From Mycolicibacterium senegalense (lineage in GTDB: Bacteria; Actinomycetota; Actinomycetes; Mycobacteriales; Mycobacteriaceae): DNA of 64,000 bases. Of this stretch, positions 8,244 to 16,106 are shown piece by piece. The position numbers were made by a program, and so were the translations under genes. The stretch is taken from assembly GCF_019645875.1 (NCBI RefSeq), contig NZ_CP081000.1, positions 310,001-374,000 of the forward strand. The letters are read 5' to 3'. Positions within the stretch are counted from its first letter, which is position 1. The number at the start of each line of letters is the position of its first letter. The notes under the pieces are model-generated. The model was not told the origin of the DNA. It was given only the letters and a program-made list of their open reading frames with translations, and did not search any database.

Positions 8244-9497
8244 TCAGGAGCTTAGTGAGTCCGCAGAGGTATCCGCGGTCAGTTGAGCCCTGGCCCGCGC
8301 CCACGTCAGAAACTCGGCGACGGCATCGGCGGTGTAGTGCCCGCGCGGTGAGCCGAAGATGTCGAATGCGTGCTGCGCATGCGGGATCTCGGCGTAGACC
8401 ACCGGCGAGTTCGACACCTTGCGCAGGGCGTCGACGAATTCGCGGCCCTCGACCACCGGGATCAGGGAGTCGTTGGTCCCGTGTAGGACGAAGAAGGGTG
8501 GCGCATCGGGATGGACCAGCGTGATCGGCGAAGCATCCCGGTACACCTGGTCATCGGTGGCCAGCGGGAGCTTGACGATCAGCCGCTCCAGGATCTCCAT
8601 GAACTCTTGGCGCCCGGGCCCGGTGGTGCTGAACCAGTCGTAGCGACCGTAGACCGGAACCGCGGCCGCCACGGAGGTGTCAGCGTCCTCGAAGCCCGGT
8701 TGCCACTTGGGATCGTTGGGGGTCAGTGCGGCCAACGCAGTCAGATGCCCGCCTGCCGAGCCGCCGGTGATGCACACCGCGTCCGGGTCACCGCCGTACT
8801 CGGCGATGTTGGCCTTCACCCAGGCCAGTGCGCGCTTGACGTCGATGATGTGGTTGGGCCAAGGGTGGCGCGGGCTGATCCGGTAGCCGATCGACACACA
8901 GATCCAGCCCTGCTCGGCCAGGTGGCTCATCAGCGGGTACGACTGCGGCCGGCGCATCCCGATCATCCAGGCCCCGCCCGGAACCTGCAGCAACACCGGT
9001 GCTTTGCCGTCGCGCGGCAGGTCCGGACGCATCCAGATGTCGGCCAGGTTGGCCCGGTGCGGGCCGTAGTGGATGGTCTTGCGGGCGTAACGGCGCCGGC
9101 TCATCGCGGTGGTGTACACCTCACCCCGACGCCGGGGACGGACCGTTGTGGGGTACTCATCGGCCAGGGCCTCGTGCACCGGATCCTCGAAATAGGGCCG
9201 CGATTGCACGTTGCGACGGTGAACCAGCACCAGCAGCGCCCAGGAGACCGCTTTGAGCAGCAGAGAGATTCGGCCGCTCACCGAGCGGTAGTCGCCGCGA
9301 ATGCCGCGGCGCAGCGCGTCGAGGGCGGAACCGGTGATCACCAGCGGTGCGTTCTCCGAGGTCGGCCAGCCGAAGGCGAAGGCCAGCACGGTGCTGTAGC
9401 CCCGGCGTCCGATCGGTTTCACCGCGTTGGCGGCGTTGAGCAGCTCAGCGGCGGCAAGGAGCAGTCGGCTTCTTGGTCCAGGATGGCGGTCAGCCAT
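8244..9497 (-). CDS. lipO: LipO-like alpha/beta-hydrolase esterase
   Basis: A 417-residue esterase/lipase of the mycobacterial Lip (hormone-sensitive-lipase-like) group. It has the oxyanion motif VPGGAW, nucleophile elbow GGSAGG (G-x-S-x-G), the acid in LHGTNDSLIP and the catalytic His in HAQHAFDIF. The first 100 residues are hydrophobic or basic and probably membrane-associated. Named lipO because it is preceded by FadD12-like and acyltransferase genes in the order recalled for Rv1426c-Rv1428c; it also resembles LipM. Its start overlaps the fadD12 stop by 8 bases. Expected to hydrolyse short- or medium-chain esters or lipids. Confidence 0.83.
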   Translation of the reverse strand: MADRHPGPRSRLLLAAAELLNAANAVKPIGRRGYSTVLAFAFGWPTSENAPLVITGSALDALRRGIRGDYRSVSGRISLLLKAVSWALLVLVHRRNVQSRPYFEDPVHEALADEYPTTVRPRRRGEVYTTAMSRRRYARKTIHYGPHRANLADIWMRPDLPRDGKAPVLLQVPGGAWMIGMRRPQSYPLMSHLAEQGWICVSIGYRISPRHPWPNHIIDVKRALAWVKANIAEYGGDPDAVCITGGSAGGHLTALAALTPNDPKWQPGFEDADTSVAAAVPVYGRYDWFSTTGPGRQEFMEILERLIVKLPLATDDQVYRDASPITLVHPDAPPFFVLHGTNDSLIPVVEGREFVDALRKVSNSPVVYAEIPHAQHAFDIFGSPRGHYTADAVAEFLTWARARAQLTADTSADSLSS

Positions 9498-11127
9498 TCA
9501 CCATCTCCTGCAGTTGTCGGCGGTCGATCTTGCCGGTGCTGTTGCGCGGCAACTCATCGAGCACGGTGATCTCCCGCGGCACTTTGTAATTGGCGAGGTT
9601 CTCCCGAACATACGCCTTGAGCCCGTCGGCGGTGATCGTGCCGGCGAGCACCACGAACGCGGCGAGTCGCTGCCCGTACTGCGTGTCTTCGACGCCGAGC
9701 ACGGCGGCCTCCGCGACGTCGGGATGCCCGGCGATCACCTTCTCCACCTCGATCGGGTAGACGTTCTCACCGCCGGAGACGATCATCTCGTCATCGCGGC
9801 CGACCACGAACAACCGGCCCGCCTCGTCCAGGTAGCCGACATCGCCCGAGGACATGAAGCCCTCGTGAAAGTCCTTGGTGCTGCCGGAGGTGTAGCCGTC
9901 GAACTGGGTCGAGTTGCGGACGTAGATCGTGCCCACCTCGCCGGTGGGGACCTGCTTGAACTCGCTGTCCAGAATGCGAATCTCGGTGCCCTCGGCCGGT
10001 TTACCCGCGGTATCGGGTGCGGCGCGCAGATCGGCCGGTGTCGCGGTGGCGATCATGCCGGCCTCGGTGGCGTTGTAGTTGTTGTAGATGATGTCGCCGA
10101 AGCGGTCCATGAAAGCGGTGACGACGTCGGGACGCATGCGCGATCCGGATGCCGCGGCGAACCGCAGCGTGCGCCCGTCGTAGCGATTCAGCACGTTCTC
10201 GGGCAGGTCCATGATCCGGTCGAACATCACCGGCACCACGCACAGCCCCTTGGCCCGGTGCCGGTCGACGAGCTCGAGAGTGGCTTCTGGATCGAACTTG
10301 CGCCGGGTGACGATGGTGCAGGCCATTGACGCCGCGAACGCCAGCTGGGAGAAACCCCAGGCGTGGAACATGGGTGCCACGATCACCACCCGTTCCTCGG
10401 TGTGCCACGGCGTGCGATCCAGGATCGCCTTCAGCACCTCGGGGCCGCCGCCGGAATGCTTGGCGCCCTTGGGAGTTCCCGTGGTGCCCGAGGTCAGCAG
10501 GATCACCTTGCTTTTCTCGCTCGCGCGTCGCGGCTCCTCACCCCGGTGCTGCTCGACGAGTTTCGCGACGGTGAGGTCGTGGGCGTGGGTGTCGGTCCAT
10601 GCCACGATCCGCGCCGCGCCGGGCCGGTCGGAGAGGGCCAAGGCGGCGGTGTCGGTGAATTCCTCGTCGTAGATGACCGCGTCCACGGATTCGCGGTTGA
10701 TCACCTCGGCCAGCGCCGGTGCCGCGAACGACGTGTTGAGCAGCAGCACGTCGGCCCCGATGCGGTTGGCCGCGATCAGCGACAGCACGAACCCGCGGTG
10801 ATTGCGCGCCATGATCCCGACCACTTTGGGTTCACCGGCCGGCAGCGCCTGCAGGCCGGTGGCCAGGGCATCGGCTTGTTGGTCGACCTGCTGCCAGGTC
10901 AGCGTCCCGAGTTCGTCGACCAGACCGGGCCGGTTCGGGCACCGCTGCGCCGAGGCCGCGAAACCTGAAGTGACGCTCATGTTCTCGCGGGCCATGGCCG
11001 AGGCGATGCGCAGGTATTTGTCCGGGCGCATCGCAGTGATGATTCCGGCTCGGCGCATGGTGGCCACCAGGCCGGCGGCGTCGGTGACTCGGTCCAGCGG
11101 TCCCGTCAACAGATCGAGCGGATTCAC
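9490..11127 (-). CDS. fadD12: Long-chain fatty-acid CoA ligase, FadD12-like
   Basis: A 545-residue acyl-CoA synthetase that activates fatty acids through an acyl-adenylate. The AMP-binding P-loop is LLTSGTTGTPKGAK, with the core YNATEAG, the hinge region FVVGRDDEMIVSGGENVYP, and the C-terminal catalytic Lys in NSTGKIDR. GTG start. Six bases separate it from the upstream acyltransferase and it overlaps lipO downstream, giving an acyl activation, transfer and hydrolysis gene set. The symbol rests on this conserved neighbourhood plus similarity. A KstR-like site ahead of the operon suggests induction with sterol-catabolic genes. Confidence 0.87.
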   Translation of the reverse strand: MNPLDLLTGPLDRVTDAAGLVATMRRAGIITAMRPDKYLRIASAMARENMSVTSGFAASAQRCPNRPGLVDELGTLTWQQVDQQADALATGLQALPAGEPKVVGIMARNHRGFVLSLIAANRIGADVLLLNTSFAAPALAEVINRESVDAVIYDEEFTDTAALALSDRPGAARIVAWTDTHAHDLTVAKLVEQHRGEEPRRASEKSKVILLTSGTTGTPKGAKHSGGGPEVLKAILDRTPWHTEERVVIVAPMFHAWGFSQLAFAASMACTIVTRRKFDPEATLELVDRHRAKGLCVVPVMFDRIMDLPENVLNRYDGRTLRFAAASGSRMRPDVVTAFMDRFGDIIYNNYNATEAGMIATATPADLRAAPDTAGKPAEGTEIRILDSEFKQVPTGEVGTIYVRNSTQFDGYTSGSTKDFHEGFMSSGDVGYLDEAGRLFVVGRDDEMIVSGGENVYPIEVEKVIAGHPDVAEAAVLGVEDTQYGQRLAAFVVLAGTITADGLKAYVRENLANYKVPREITVLDELPRNSTGKIDRRQLQEMVNG

Positions 11128-11133
11128 CGGTGT

Positions 11134-11943
11134 TCAGCCGATCACCGGGAAGCGGCGTTCTTCGGCCAACTCGTCCAAGGCGCGTTGCATGACGCGGCGG
11201 ACGTGTGCGTCGACCTCGTCGATATCCGGGTTCTCGCCGAACTCGGCGATGATGTCGATCGGCTCCAGTGTCTTCATCACGATCTTGGCCGGCAACGGCA
11301 CATTGAGCGGCAGCACGGCCGACAGGCCGAACGGGAATCCGAACGACAGCGGCACGATCTTGGTGCGGGCCAGCCGAGCGATCGGGCCCAGCGCCTTGGC
11401 CACCCCGGTGCCGCGGGACAGGAACAGGTGGGTCTCCTGGCCACCGATTCCGACCATCGGCACGATCGGCACGCCGGCGTTGATGGCCGCCTTCACATAC
11501 CCGGTACGTCCGGCGAAGTCGATCTTGTTCGCCGACAGCGTCGGCCGGTAGACGTCGTAGTCGCCGCCCGGGAACACCACGACCACACCGCCCGAGCGCA
11601 GCGCCTCGTCCGCGTTCTCGTGGCTGGCCCGGATGAAACCGGTCTTCTTGAAGAACGCCGCCGTCGGGCCGACCATCAGCATGTCGTGGCTGAGGGTGTA
11701 CACCGGGCGCGTGTAGCCGAACTTCTCGTAGAAACCCGTCGCGAACACCGGGATGTCCAGTGGGAACAGGCCGCCCGAGTGGTTCGACACCACCAGCGCG
11801 CCGCCGTTGGGGAAGCTGTCCAGCCCGCGCACCTCGGCGCGGTGATAGCCCTTGATGAGCGGGCGCAGGAAGCCCATGACCTTCTCGGTCAGGCCCGGAT
11901 CCCACTTGGTGATTTCGGACGGGTCGATGTCGGTCGCGGCCAC
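11134..11943 (-). CDS. Lysophospholipid/diacylglycerol-type acyltransferase (Rv1428c-like)
   Basis: A 269-residue acyltransferase of the PlsC/LPLAT superfamily. Motif I is the actinobacterial variant SNHSGGLFPLD rather than classical NHxxxxD, and motif III is VFPGGDYD rather than FPEGTR; both variants are also seen in DGAT2-like enzymes. It probably transfers acyl groups to a glycerolipid at the membrane. GTG start at 11943 with a GGGGGA ribosome site. It is first gene of the operon acyltransferase-fadD12-lipO-glcD. A KstR-like palindrome lies about 20 bases upstream of the start codon. Acceptor lipid unknown. Confidence 0.8.
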   Translation of the reverse strand: MAATDIDPSEITKWDPGLTEKVMGFLRPLIKGYHRAEVRGLDSFPNGGALVVSNHSGGLFPLDIPVFATGFYEKFGYTRPVYTLSHDMLMVGPTAAFFKKTGFIRASHENADEALRSGGVVVVFPGGDYDVYRPTLSANKIDFAGRTGYVKAAINAGVPIVPMVGIGGQETHLFLSRGTGVAKALGPIARLARTKIVPLSFGFPFGLSAVLPLNVPLPAKIVMKTLEPIDIIAEFGENPDIDEVDAHVRRVMQRALDELAEERRFPVIG

Positions 11944-11963
11944 AGGGTCCCCCTGGTGTGGAT

Positions 11964-11977
11964 TGGAACGTGTTCTA
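11964..11977. promoter_or_regulatory. KstR-like operator ahead of the fadD12-lipO operon
   Basis: The 14-mer TGGAACGTGTTCTA fits TNNAACNNGTTNNA, the palindrome reported for the mycobacterial sterol-catabolism repressor KstR, at every fixed position. It lies 20-34 bases upstream of the GTG of the acyltransferase, where a repressor would block transcription. Confidence 0.6.
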
Positions 11978-12092
11978 GTTTTGCCAGTGTACCCAGGTCG
12001 AGGGCAAAAAACCCATTTGCTATGTGCGCCCGTTCACCTACCGTCGGGTAGCTGCGGTCAATCCTCTCAAAAGCACAGGTCGAGTGCCGTCG

Positions 12093-12665
12093 CTATGAGC
12101 TGAGCTGCCGGACTTCGTCCCCGACATTGCGCCGCGCCTGTTCTTCCCAGCGTTGCCGACCGGGCGCGGTGTGGAAGATCGATCCGTCGAGCAACGCCGC
12201 CAACACCCGGGCCCGTGCGGGCCGGAATACCTCATCGGGCACCACCGCGTACTCCTCGCGGACGGCCTCGGCGTACTGCCGGTAGCGCAACGCCGGCGCC
12301 CCGAGCACCGACAGATCCGCATCGCTGAGCACCGCGGCATTGACGTCGTGGTCCTCGACCTTGTGTGACTTGGTGGCCAATACCAGCCGAGCGACTTCGT
12401 CGCGATCGGCAGACTCGGCCAACAGTCGGCGGGCCAACGCCGCGGAGCGATCTTCGTTGTCGTCGCTACCGACGTCGTAGATCGCATCGTGGAACCACGC
12501 CGCGAGTTCGACGGCTTCCCGGTCGAACTGCAGACCGTCCCCGGCCAGGGCGTCGATCGCGTCGAGCACTTCGCGCAGATGCGCGACGTTGTGGTGCTTG
12601 CGGTGCGGTTCGGACCAGCGGGCCAGCAGGTCTTCCCGCAACCGCTCGGTGAGATGTGCAGCCAT
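12093..12665 (-). CDS. HD-domain metal-dependent phosphohydrolase
   Basis: A 190-residue predicted HD-superfamily phosphohydrolase. The upstream His cluster is in KHHNVAHLREV, the HD doublet in AAWFHDAIYD, and a further acidic ligand in LSDADLSVLG. Proteins of this set often hydrolyse nucleotides, but the substrate here is unknown. ATG at 12665, transcribed divergently from nat with 60 bases between starts. It is separated from the acyltransferase operon by 149 bases containing that operon's promoter. Confidence 0.8.
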   Translation of the reverse strand: MAAHLTERLREDLLARWSEPHRKHHNVAHLREVLDAIDALAGDGLQFDREAVELAAWFHDAIYDVGSDDNEDRSAALARRLLAESADRDEVARLVLATKSHKVEDHDVNAAVLSDADLSVLGAPALRYRQYAEAVREEYAVVPDEVFRPARARVLAALLDGSIFHTAPGRQRWEEQARRNVGDEVRQLSS

Positions 12666-12725
12666 AGAGGCCAGTGTCCTCCGGGATTGACCTCAACCGC
12701 CGTTGAGGCCGCATCATTGGCGATC

Positions 12726-13565
12726 ATGGGAATAGACCTCGCTGCCTACTTCGACCGGATCGGTCTGACGGGTTCGGTGTCGGCCGATGTGGACACGCTG
12801 CGTAACGTTGTCGCCGCGCACGGCCGCTCGATCCCGTTCGAGAACCTCGACCCGCTGTTGGGCATCCCGGTCGCCGACCTCGGTGCGGAGGCTTTGGCGG
12901 ACAAGCTGATCACCCGGCGCCGCGGTGGCTACTGCTACGAACACAACGGCCTGCTCGGGTATGCACTCGACGAGTTGGGTTACGGCGTCGACCGGCTGGC
13001 CGGGCGGGTGGTCTGGATGAAGGAACCTGACGCACCGTTGCCCGCGCTCACCCACAACGTGCTGGCCGTGACGGTTCCCGGAGAGGCCGGGCGCTTCCTG
13101 GTCGACGTCGGTTTCGGCGGGCAGACGCTGTCGTCGCCGATCCGGCTGCAGACCGGTGCGGTGCAGCAGACCCGCCACGAGCCCTACCGGCTGACGGAGG
13201 TGCCCACGCAAGGTGTGCCGGAATACGAACTGGCCGCCCAAGTCCGGGGACAGTGGCAGGCGCTGTACCGGTTCACCGCCGTGCCGCAGCCGCGGATCGA
13301 TCTGGAAGTCGGGAGCTGGTATGTGTCAACGCATCCTGGCGGGATCTTCGTCGTGGGCCTGACCGCGGCGCTGGTCACCGACGACGCCAGGTTCAATCTG
13401 CGTGGCCGCAACTTGGCGATCCATCACCACGATGGCACCGAGAAGATCCGATTCGACACGGCCGCAGAGGTTCTCGATGCGCTCACCGAGCGGTTCGGCA
13501 TCAATCTGTCCGATCTCGCCGGTGTTGACGTCGAGGCCAGGGTGGCGCAGGTGCTGGACAGCTGA
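12726..13565 (+). CDS. nat: Arylamine N-acetyltransferase
   Basis: A 279-residue arylamine N-acetyltransferase that moves an acetyl (or propionyl) group from CoA to arylamines and hydrazines such as isoniazid. The complete catalytic triad is visible at canonical positions: Cys70 in RRGGYCYEHN, His110 in THNVLAV and Asp127 in LVDVGFGG. The start is set at the ATG at 12726 (MGIDLAAYF), matching the family N-terminus; the frame runs on upstream only as antisense of the HD gene. It is not next to the hsa sterol genes that accompany nat in M. tuberculosis. Confidence 0.94.
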   Translation: MGIDLAAYFDRIGLTGSVSADVDTLRNVVAAHGRSIPFENLDPLLGIPVADLGAEALADKLITRRRGGYCYEHNGLLGYALDELGYGVDRLAGRVVWMKEPDAPLPALTHNVLAVTVPGEAGRFLVDVGFGGQTLSSPIRLQTGAVQQTRHEPYRLTEVPTQGVPEYELAAQVRGQWQALYRFTAVPQPRIDLEVGSWYVSTHPGGIFVVGLTAALVTDDARFNLRGRNLAIHHHDGTEKIRFDTAAEVLDALTERFGINLSDLAGVDVEARVAQVLDS

Positions 13566-13634
13566 GCGTGTTCGGGTAACCACAGCAGGAAATGTCATGG
13601 TCCCGCGGGTCGCGGCCGACCATACTCGGTTGAC

Positions 13635-14552
13635 GTGGAGGACCAACCGAACCGACGTGATCGGCTGCGAGAACTGCTCGACGCCGTCGTCGACGACGAG
13701 AACTCGGGCGTCGGCGACATGGCGCGCAGCAGTTACGCCTCGGAGTTCCACTTCTCCCGGGAGGTGCGCCGGCTCACCGGAGAACCGCCCGCGGCGCTGC
13801 GACGACGGGTCATGTTGGAGCGGGCGGCCTGGCGGTTGCAGCAGGGGGCCGGGGTGGCAGAGGTGGCGGCAGCCGAGGGCTGGTCGTCGGCCGAGGTGTT
13901 CTCCCGGGCGTTCCGGCGGGCTTTCGGCGTGCCGCCGTCCCGCGCCGACGACGTCGGTTTTCGGTTGCCTGCTCCCAACGGCGTTCACTTTCACCCGCCG
14001 CAGTCGTTGTGGTGTGATGCCGACTCGGGCGAGGCCTCGGGCCCGGATATCGCCCAGTTCATGCTCGTACACGACGTCGCCGATAGCCAGTACCTGATCG
14101 ATTCCGCGGCCCGTCTCTCCGAACGGCAGTGGGCCCAAGACATTTCGCCGGGTCAGGTGGTGCTCGACTGGGATGGTCCAGAGCCCAGCGTCGCCGCGGT
14201 GCTCGGGGCGATCGTGTGGACAAAAGAGGTCTGGCTGGCGACCATCGAGGGTCGCGATTTTCCGTCGCGCGACACGACCCGCAACGCGACCGCCGAGCAA
14301 CTCGCGGCCCATCACCACGTCATCGGAAAACGCTGGACCACACTGATATCGGAGTACTCGGCGGCAGGGCGGCTGGGAGACACCGTGATCGACGCGCTGT
14401 GCGATCCGCCGGAATCCTTTCAGCTGTACGGGATCGTCGCGCACGTGCTGACGTACTCGGCGCACCGGAGATCGCTGGTGCGCGGCATGCTGGCCCGACA
14501 TGGTGTCGAGGTCGACCGGGGCGACCCATTGGAATGGATGAGGAAGGACTGA
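13635..14552 (+). CDS. AraC-type HTH protein with DinB-like C-terminal domain
   Basis: A 305-residue fusion. The N-terminal third is an AraC-family double helix-turn-helix (FHFSREVRRLTGEPP, then EVAAAEGWSSAEVFSRAFRRAFG, about residues 30-95). The rest resembles a DinB/DUF664 four-helix domain, with His residues in AAHHHVIGKRW and AHVLTYSAHRR as possible metal ligands. GTG start at 13635. It is followed after 3 bases by a DHFR-like gene, so both are probably one operon. Regulator of unknown stimulus; DinB domains can bind metal and detoxify thiol-reactive compounds. Confidence 0.78.
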   Translation: MEDQPNRRDRLRELLDAVVDDENSGVGDMARSSYASEFHFSREVRRLTGEPPAALRRRVMLERAAWRLQQGAGVAEVAAAEGWSSAEVFSRAFRRAFGVPPSRADDVGFRLPAPNGVHFHPPQSLWCDADSGEASGPDIAQFMLVHDVADSQYLIDSAARLSERQWAQDISPGQVVLDWDGPEPSVAAVLGAIVWTKEVWLATIEGRDFPSRDTTRNATAEQLAAHHHVIGKRWTTLISEYSAAGRLGDTVIDALCDPPESFQLYGIVAHVLTYSAHRRSLVRGMLARHGVEVDRGDPLEWMRKD

Positions 14553-14555
14553 CCG

Positions 14556-15086
14556 GTGAAGACCGTGTACTACACCGCATCGAGCCTGGACGGTTTCATC
14601 GTCGACGCCGAGGACAGCCTGGATTGGCTGATCTCACGAAACATCGACCAGCAGGGTCCTTTCGGCTACGACGAATTCATCAAAACCATCGGCGCCCTGG
14701 CAATGGGCTCGGCGACGTACGAGTGGATTGTGAAGAATCAACCCGACGACTGGACGTACGAGCAGCCGACCTGGGTACTCACCCACCGCCCGGAGATCGT
14801 CATGGCCGGGCATCCGGTCCAGGTTCATGCCGGGGACATCGGCGAACTGCATACCCGATTGGTGACGGCGGCGGCGGGTAAGGACGTCTGGGTGGTCGGC
14901 GGGGGAGACGTTGCCGCCCAATTCGTCACGGCCGGGCTGCTCGACGAGATGATCGTCAGCTATGCGCCGTGCACTTTGGGAGCGGGGGCACCGGTGTTGC
15001 CGGTCCGCTCTGAATGGGTGCTGGCCGAAACCGCGCCCAACGGTGAGTTCGTCTGCGCCCGCTGGGTCAGGGCGCCGGCCGACTGA
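14556..15086 (+). CDS. Dihydrofolate reductase / RibD C-terminal domain protein
   Basis: A 176-residue protein of the RibD C-terminal/DHFR-like fold (YwjB/YyaP type). It begins VYYTASSLDGFIVD, has an NADPH-loop GSATYEWI, and ends with the glycine-rich WVVGGGDVAAQF and LDEMIVSYAPCTLG. It presumably uses NADPH to reduce a pterin-like or other small substrate; it is not the housekeeping folA. GTG start 3 bases after the AraC/DinB gene. Its 3' end overlaps the convergent TetR gene by 20 bases. Confidence 0.82.
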   Translation: MKTVYYTASSLDGFIVDAEDSLDWLISRNIDQQGPFGYDEFIKTIGALAMGSATYEWIVKNQPDDWTYEQPTWVLTHRPEIVMAGHPVQVHAGDIGELHTRLVTAAAGKDVWVVGGGDVAAQFVTAGLLDEMIVSYAPCTLGAGAPVLPVRSEWVLAETAPNGEFVCARWVRAPAD

Positions 15087-15714
15087 CGCCCGGGACCCCG
15101 TTGCGGCGAACGAATTCCCGTGACTTGATCAGGAATTCGAGCTGACGGGCGACGTCGCGCAACGGGTCGACCGACCTCGACGATCGACACAGCACCACGG
15201 CACCTTCCAGTGCGGCGATGCACATGACCGCCAGGGACGATGCGTCGGATTCGTCGAAACCGTCGGCGATGAAGTTGGCGGTGAGGGCCGCTCGCCAGCG
15301 ATCGAAAATGCCGGCGGCCGCCGCGGCGAGGTCGGGCTCTTCGTCCGGTGCGGCGACCGCGACCGCCACCACTGGGCAGCCGGCGGCGAAATCGCTCCCC
15401 GCGAGTACGTGTTCCCAGAATCCGACGAACCGCTCCACGAGATTCCATGCGCTGTCAGAACTTTCGGCACCGATGGCGTCACCGATCTTGTCGCCGGCGT
15501 ATCGCAGTGCCTCCATCAGAATCTGACGACGACCACCGGGGAAGTGGTGGTACACCGAACCGCGGGGCGCCTCACTGCGGGCCAGCACTTCATCGATCGT
15601 GACGCCTGCGGCGCCTCGTTCACGCAGCACCTCGACCGCGCTGCTGAGCATGCGCGCCCGGGTTGAGCCGCGCTTGTTTCGCGGCTTCGTGGCGGTGTCA
15701 GGCGACCCGGTCAT
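15067..15714 (-). CDS. TetR family transcriptional regulator
   Basis: A 215-residue TetR repressor with helix-turn-helix GVTIDEVLARSEAPRGSVYHHF at about residues 35-56 and a C-terminal region of the TetR_C type (GCPVVAVAVAAPDEE). I placed the start at the ATG at 15714 (MTGSPDTATKPRNK); the frame continues upstream but with unlikely composition. A 22-bp inverted repeat at 15848-15869 lies in its upstream region. It converges with, and may regulate, the DHFR-like operon. Ligand unknown. Confidence 0.82.
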   Translation of the reverse strand: MTGSPDTATKPRNKRGSTRARMLSSAVEVLRERGAAGVTIDEVLARSEAPRGSVYHHFPGGRRQILMEALRYAGDKIGDAIGAESSDSAWNLVERFVGFWEHVLAGSDFAAGCPVVAVAVAAPDEEPDLAAAAAGIFDRWRAALTANFIADGFDESDASSLAVMCIAALEGAVVLCRSSRSVDPLRDVARQLEFLIKSREFVRRNGVPGVSRPAP

Positions 15715-15847
15715 GCAGGAATTGCGAGGAACAGCGGAGGAGCATCCGCGGCGTGATGGGGCGCACCGGGGTGTGTGGTGTGCGGACCCGACGGGTGAAC
15801 CGGTGACCGGCGAGATTGAGCTCAACGACCCACATCGCGCACCGCCC

Positions 15848-15869
15848 TTCTATGTGATCCACCATAGAA
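15848..15869. promoter_or_regulatory. Inverted repeat upstream of tetR (possible operator)
   Basis: TTCTATG (15848-15854), 8-base spacer, CATAGAA (15863-15869): perfect 7-bp arms. It lies 134 bases upstream of the chosen TetR start. It shares the TATG-N8-CATA core with a second repeat at 15982-16003. Confidence 0.4.
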
Positions 15870-15981
15870 ATGATGGAATCCTCGCATGGTGTCGAGTATC
15901 CAACGAGCATGCTTGTGCACAAGAGACTAGCAGGTGAACTGCGTCTGAACAGGTTCACCGCGCGCCGCCGTCTCGCCCCAT

Positions 15982-16003
15982 AATTATGTCTTTAGGCATA
16001 ATT
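15982..16003. promoter_or_regulatory. AT-rich inverted repeat (possible operator)
   Basis: AATTATG (15982-15988), 8-base spacer, CATAATT (15997-16003): perfect 7-bp arms, same TATG-N8-CATA architecture as 15848-15869. Confidence 0.35.
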
Positions 16004-16025
16004 CCGCGCCCGCTGAGTCCCTCGC

Positions 16026-16083
16026 CGAACAGACGCAAATGTCCCGGAAAACCAGGGTCTTCCGGGACATTTACGTCTGTTCG
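16026..16083. repeat. Intergenic hairpin repeat, family A copy 1
   Basis: Left arm 16026-16048 (begins CGAACAGACGCAAATGTCCC) pairs with right arm 16061-16083 (ends ACATTTACGTCTGTTCG) with one mismatch over 23 bases and a 12-base loop. It sits 24 bases beyond the stop of the aldehyde dehydrogenase, where a terminator is expected, but lacks a T-tract. Nearly the same arms with a different loop recur at 62687-62744. Confidence 0.75.
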
Positions 16084-16106
16084 CGAGGGTAACTCTCGCG
16101 GCGGTT

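Larger units (their letters stand above)
15715..16106. other. 392-bp intergenic region with paired inverted repeats
   Basis: Upstream region of the TetR gene and downstream region of the aldehyde dehydrogenase. No convincing gene. It holds the repeats at 15848-15869 and 15982-16003, a perfect 12-bp palindrome CTTGTGCACAAG at 15912-15923, and the terminator-like hairpin at 16026-16083. The stretch 15980-16003 is notably AT-rich for this genome. Confidence 0.6.

Noticed and set aside
15715..15958. Short open frames in the region upstream of tetR
   Set aside because: No start with a ribosome site, no recognisable sequence, and they overlap the regulatory repeats.
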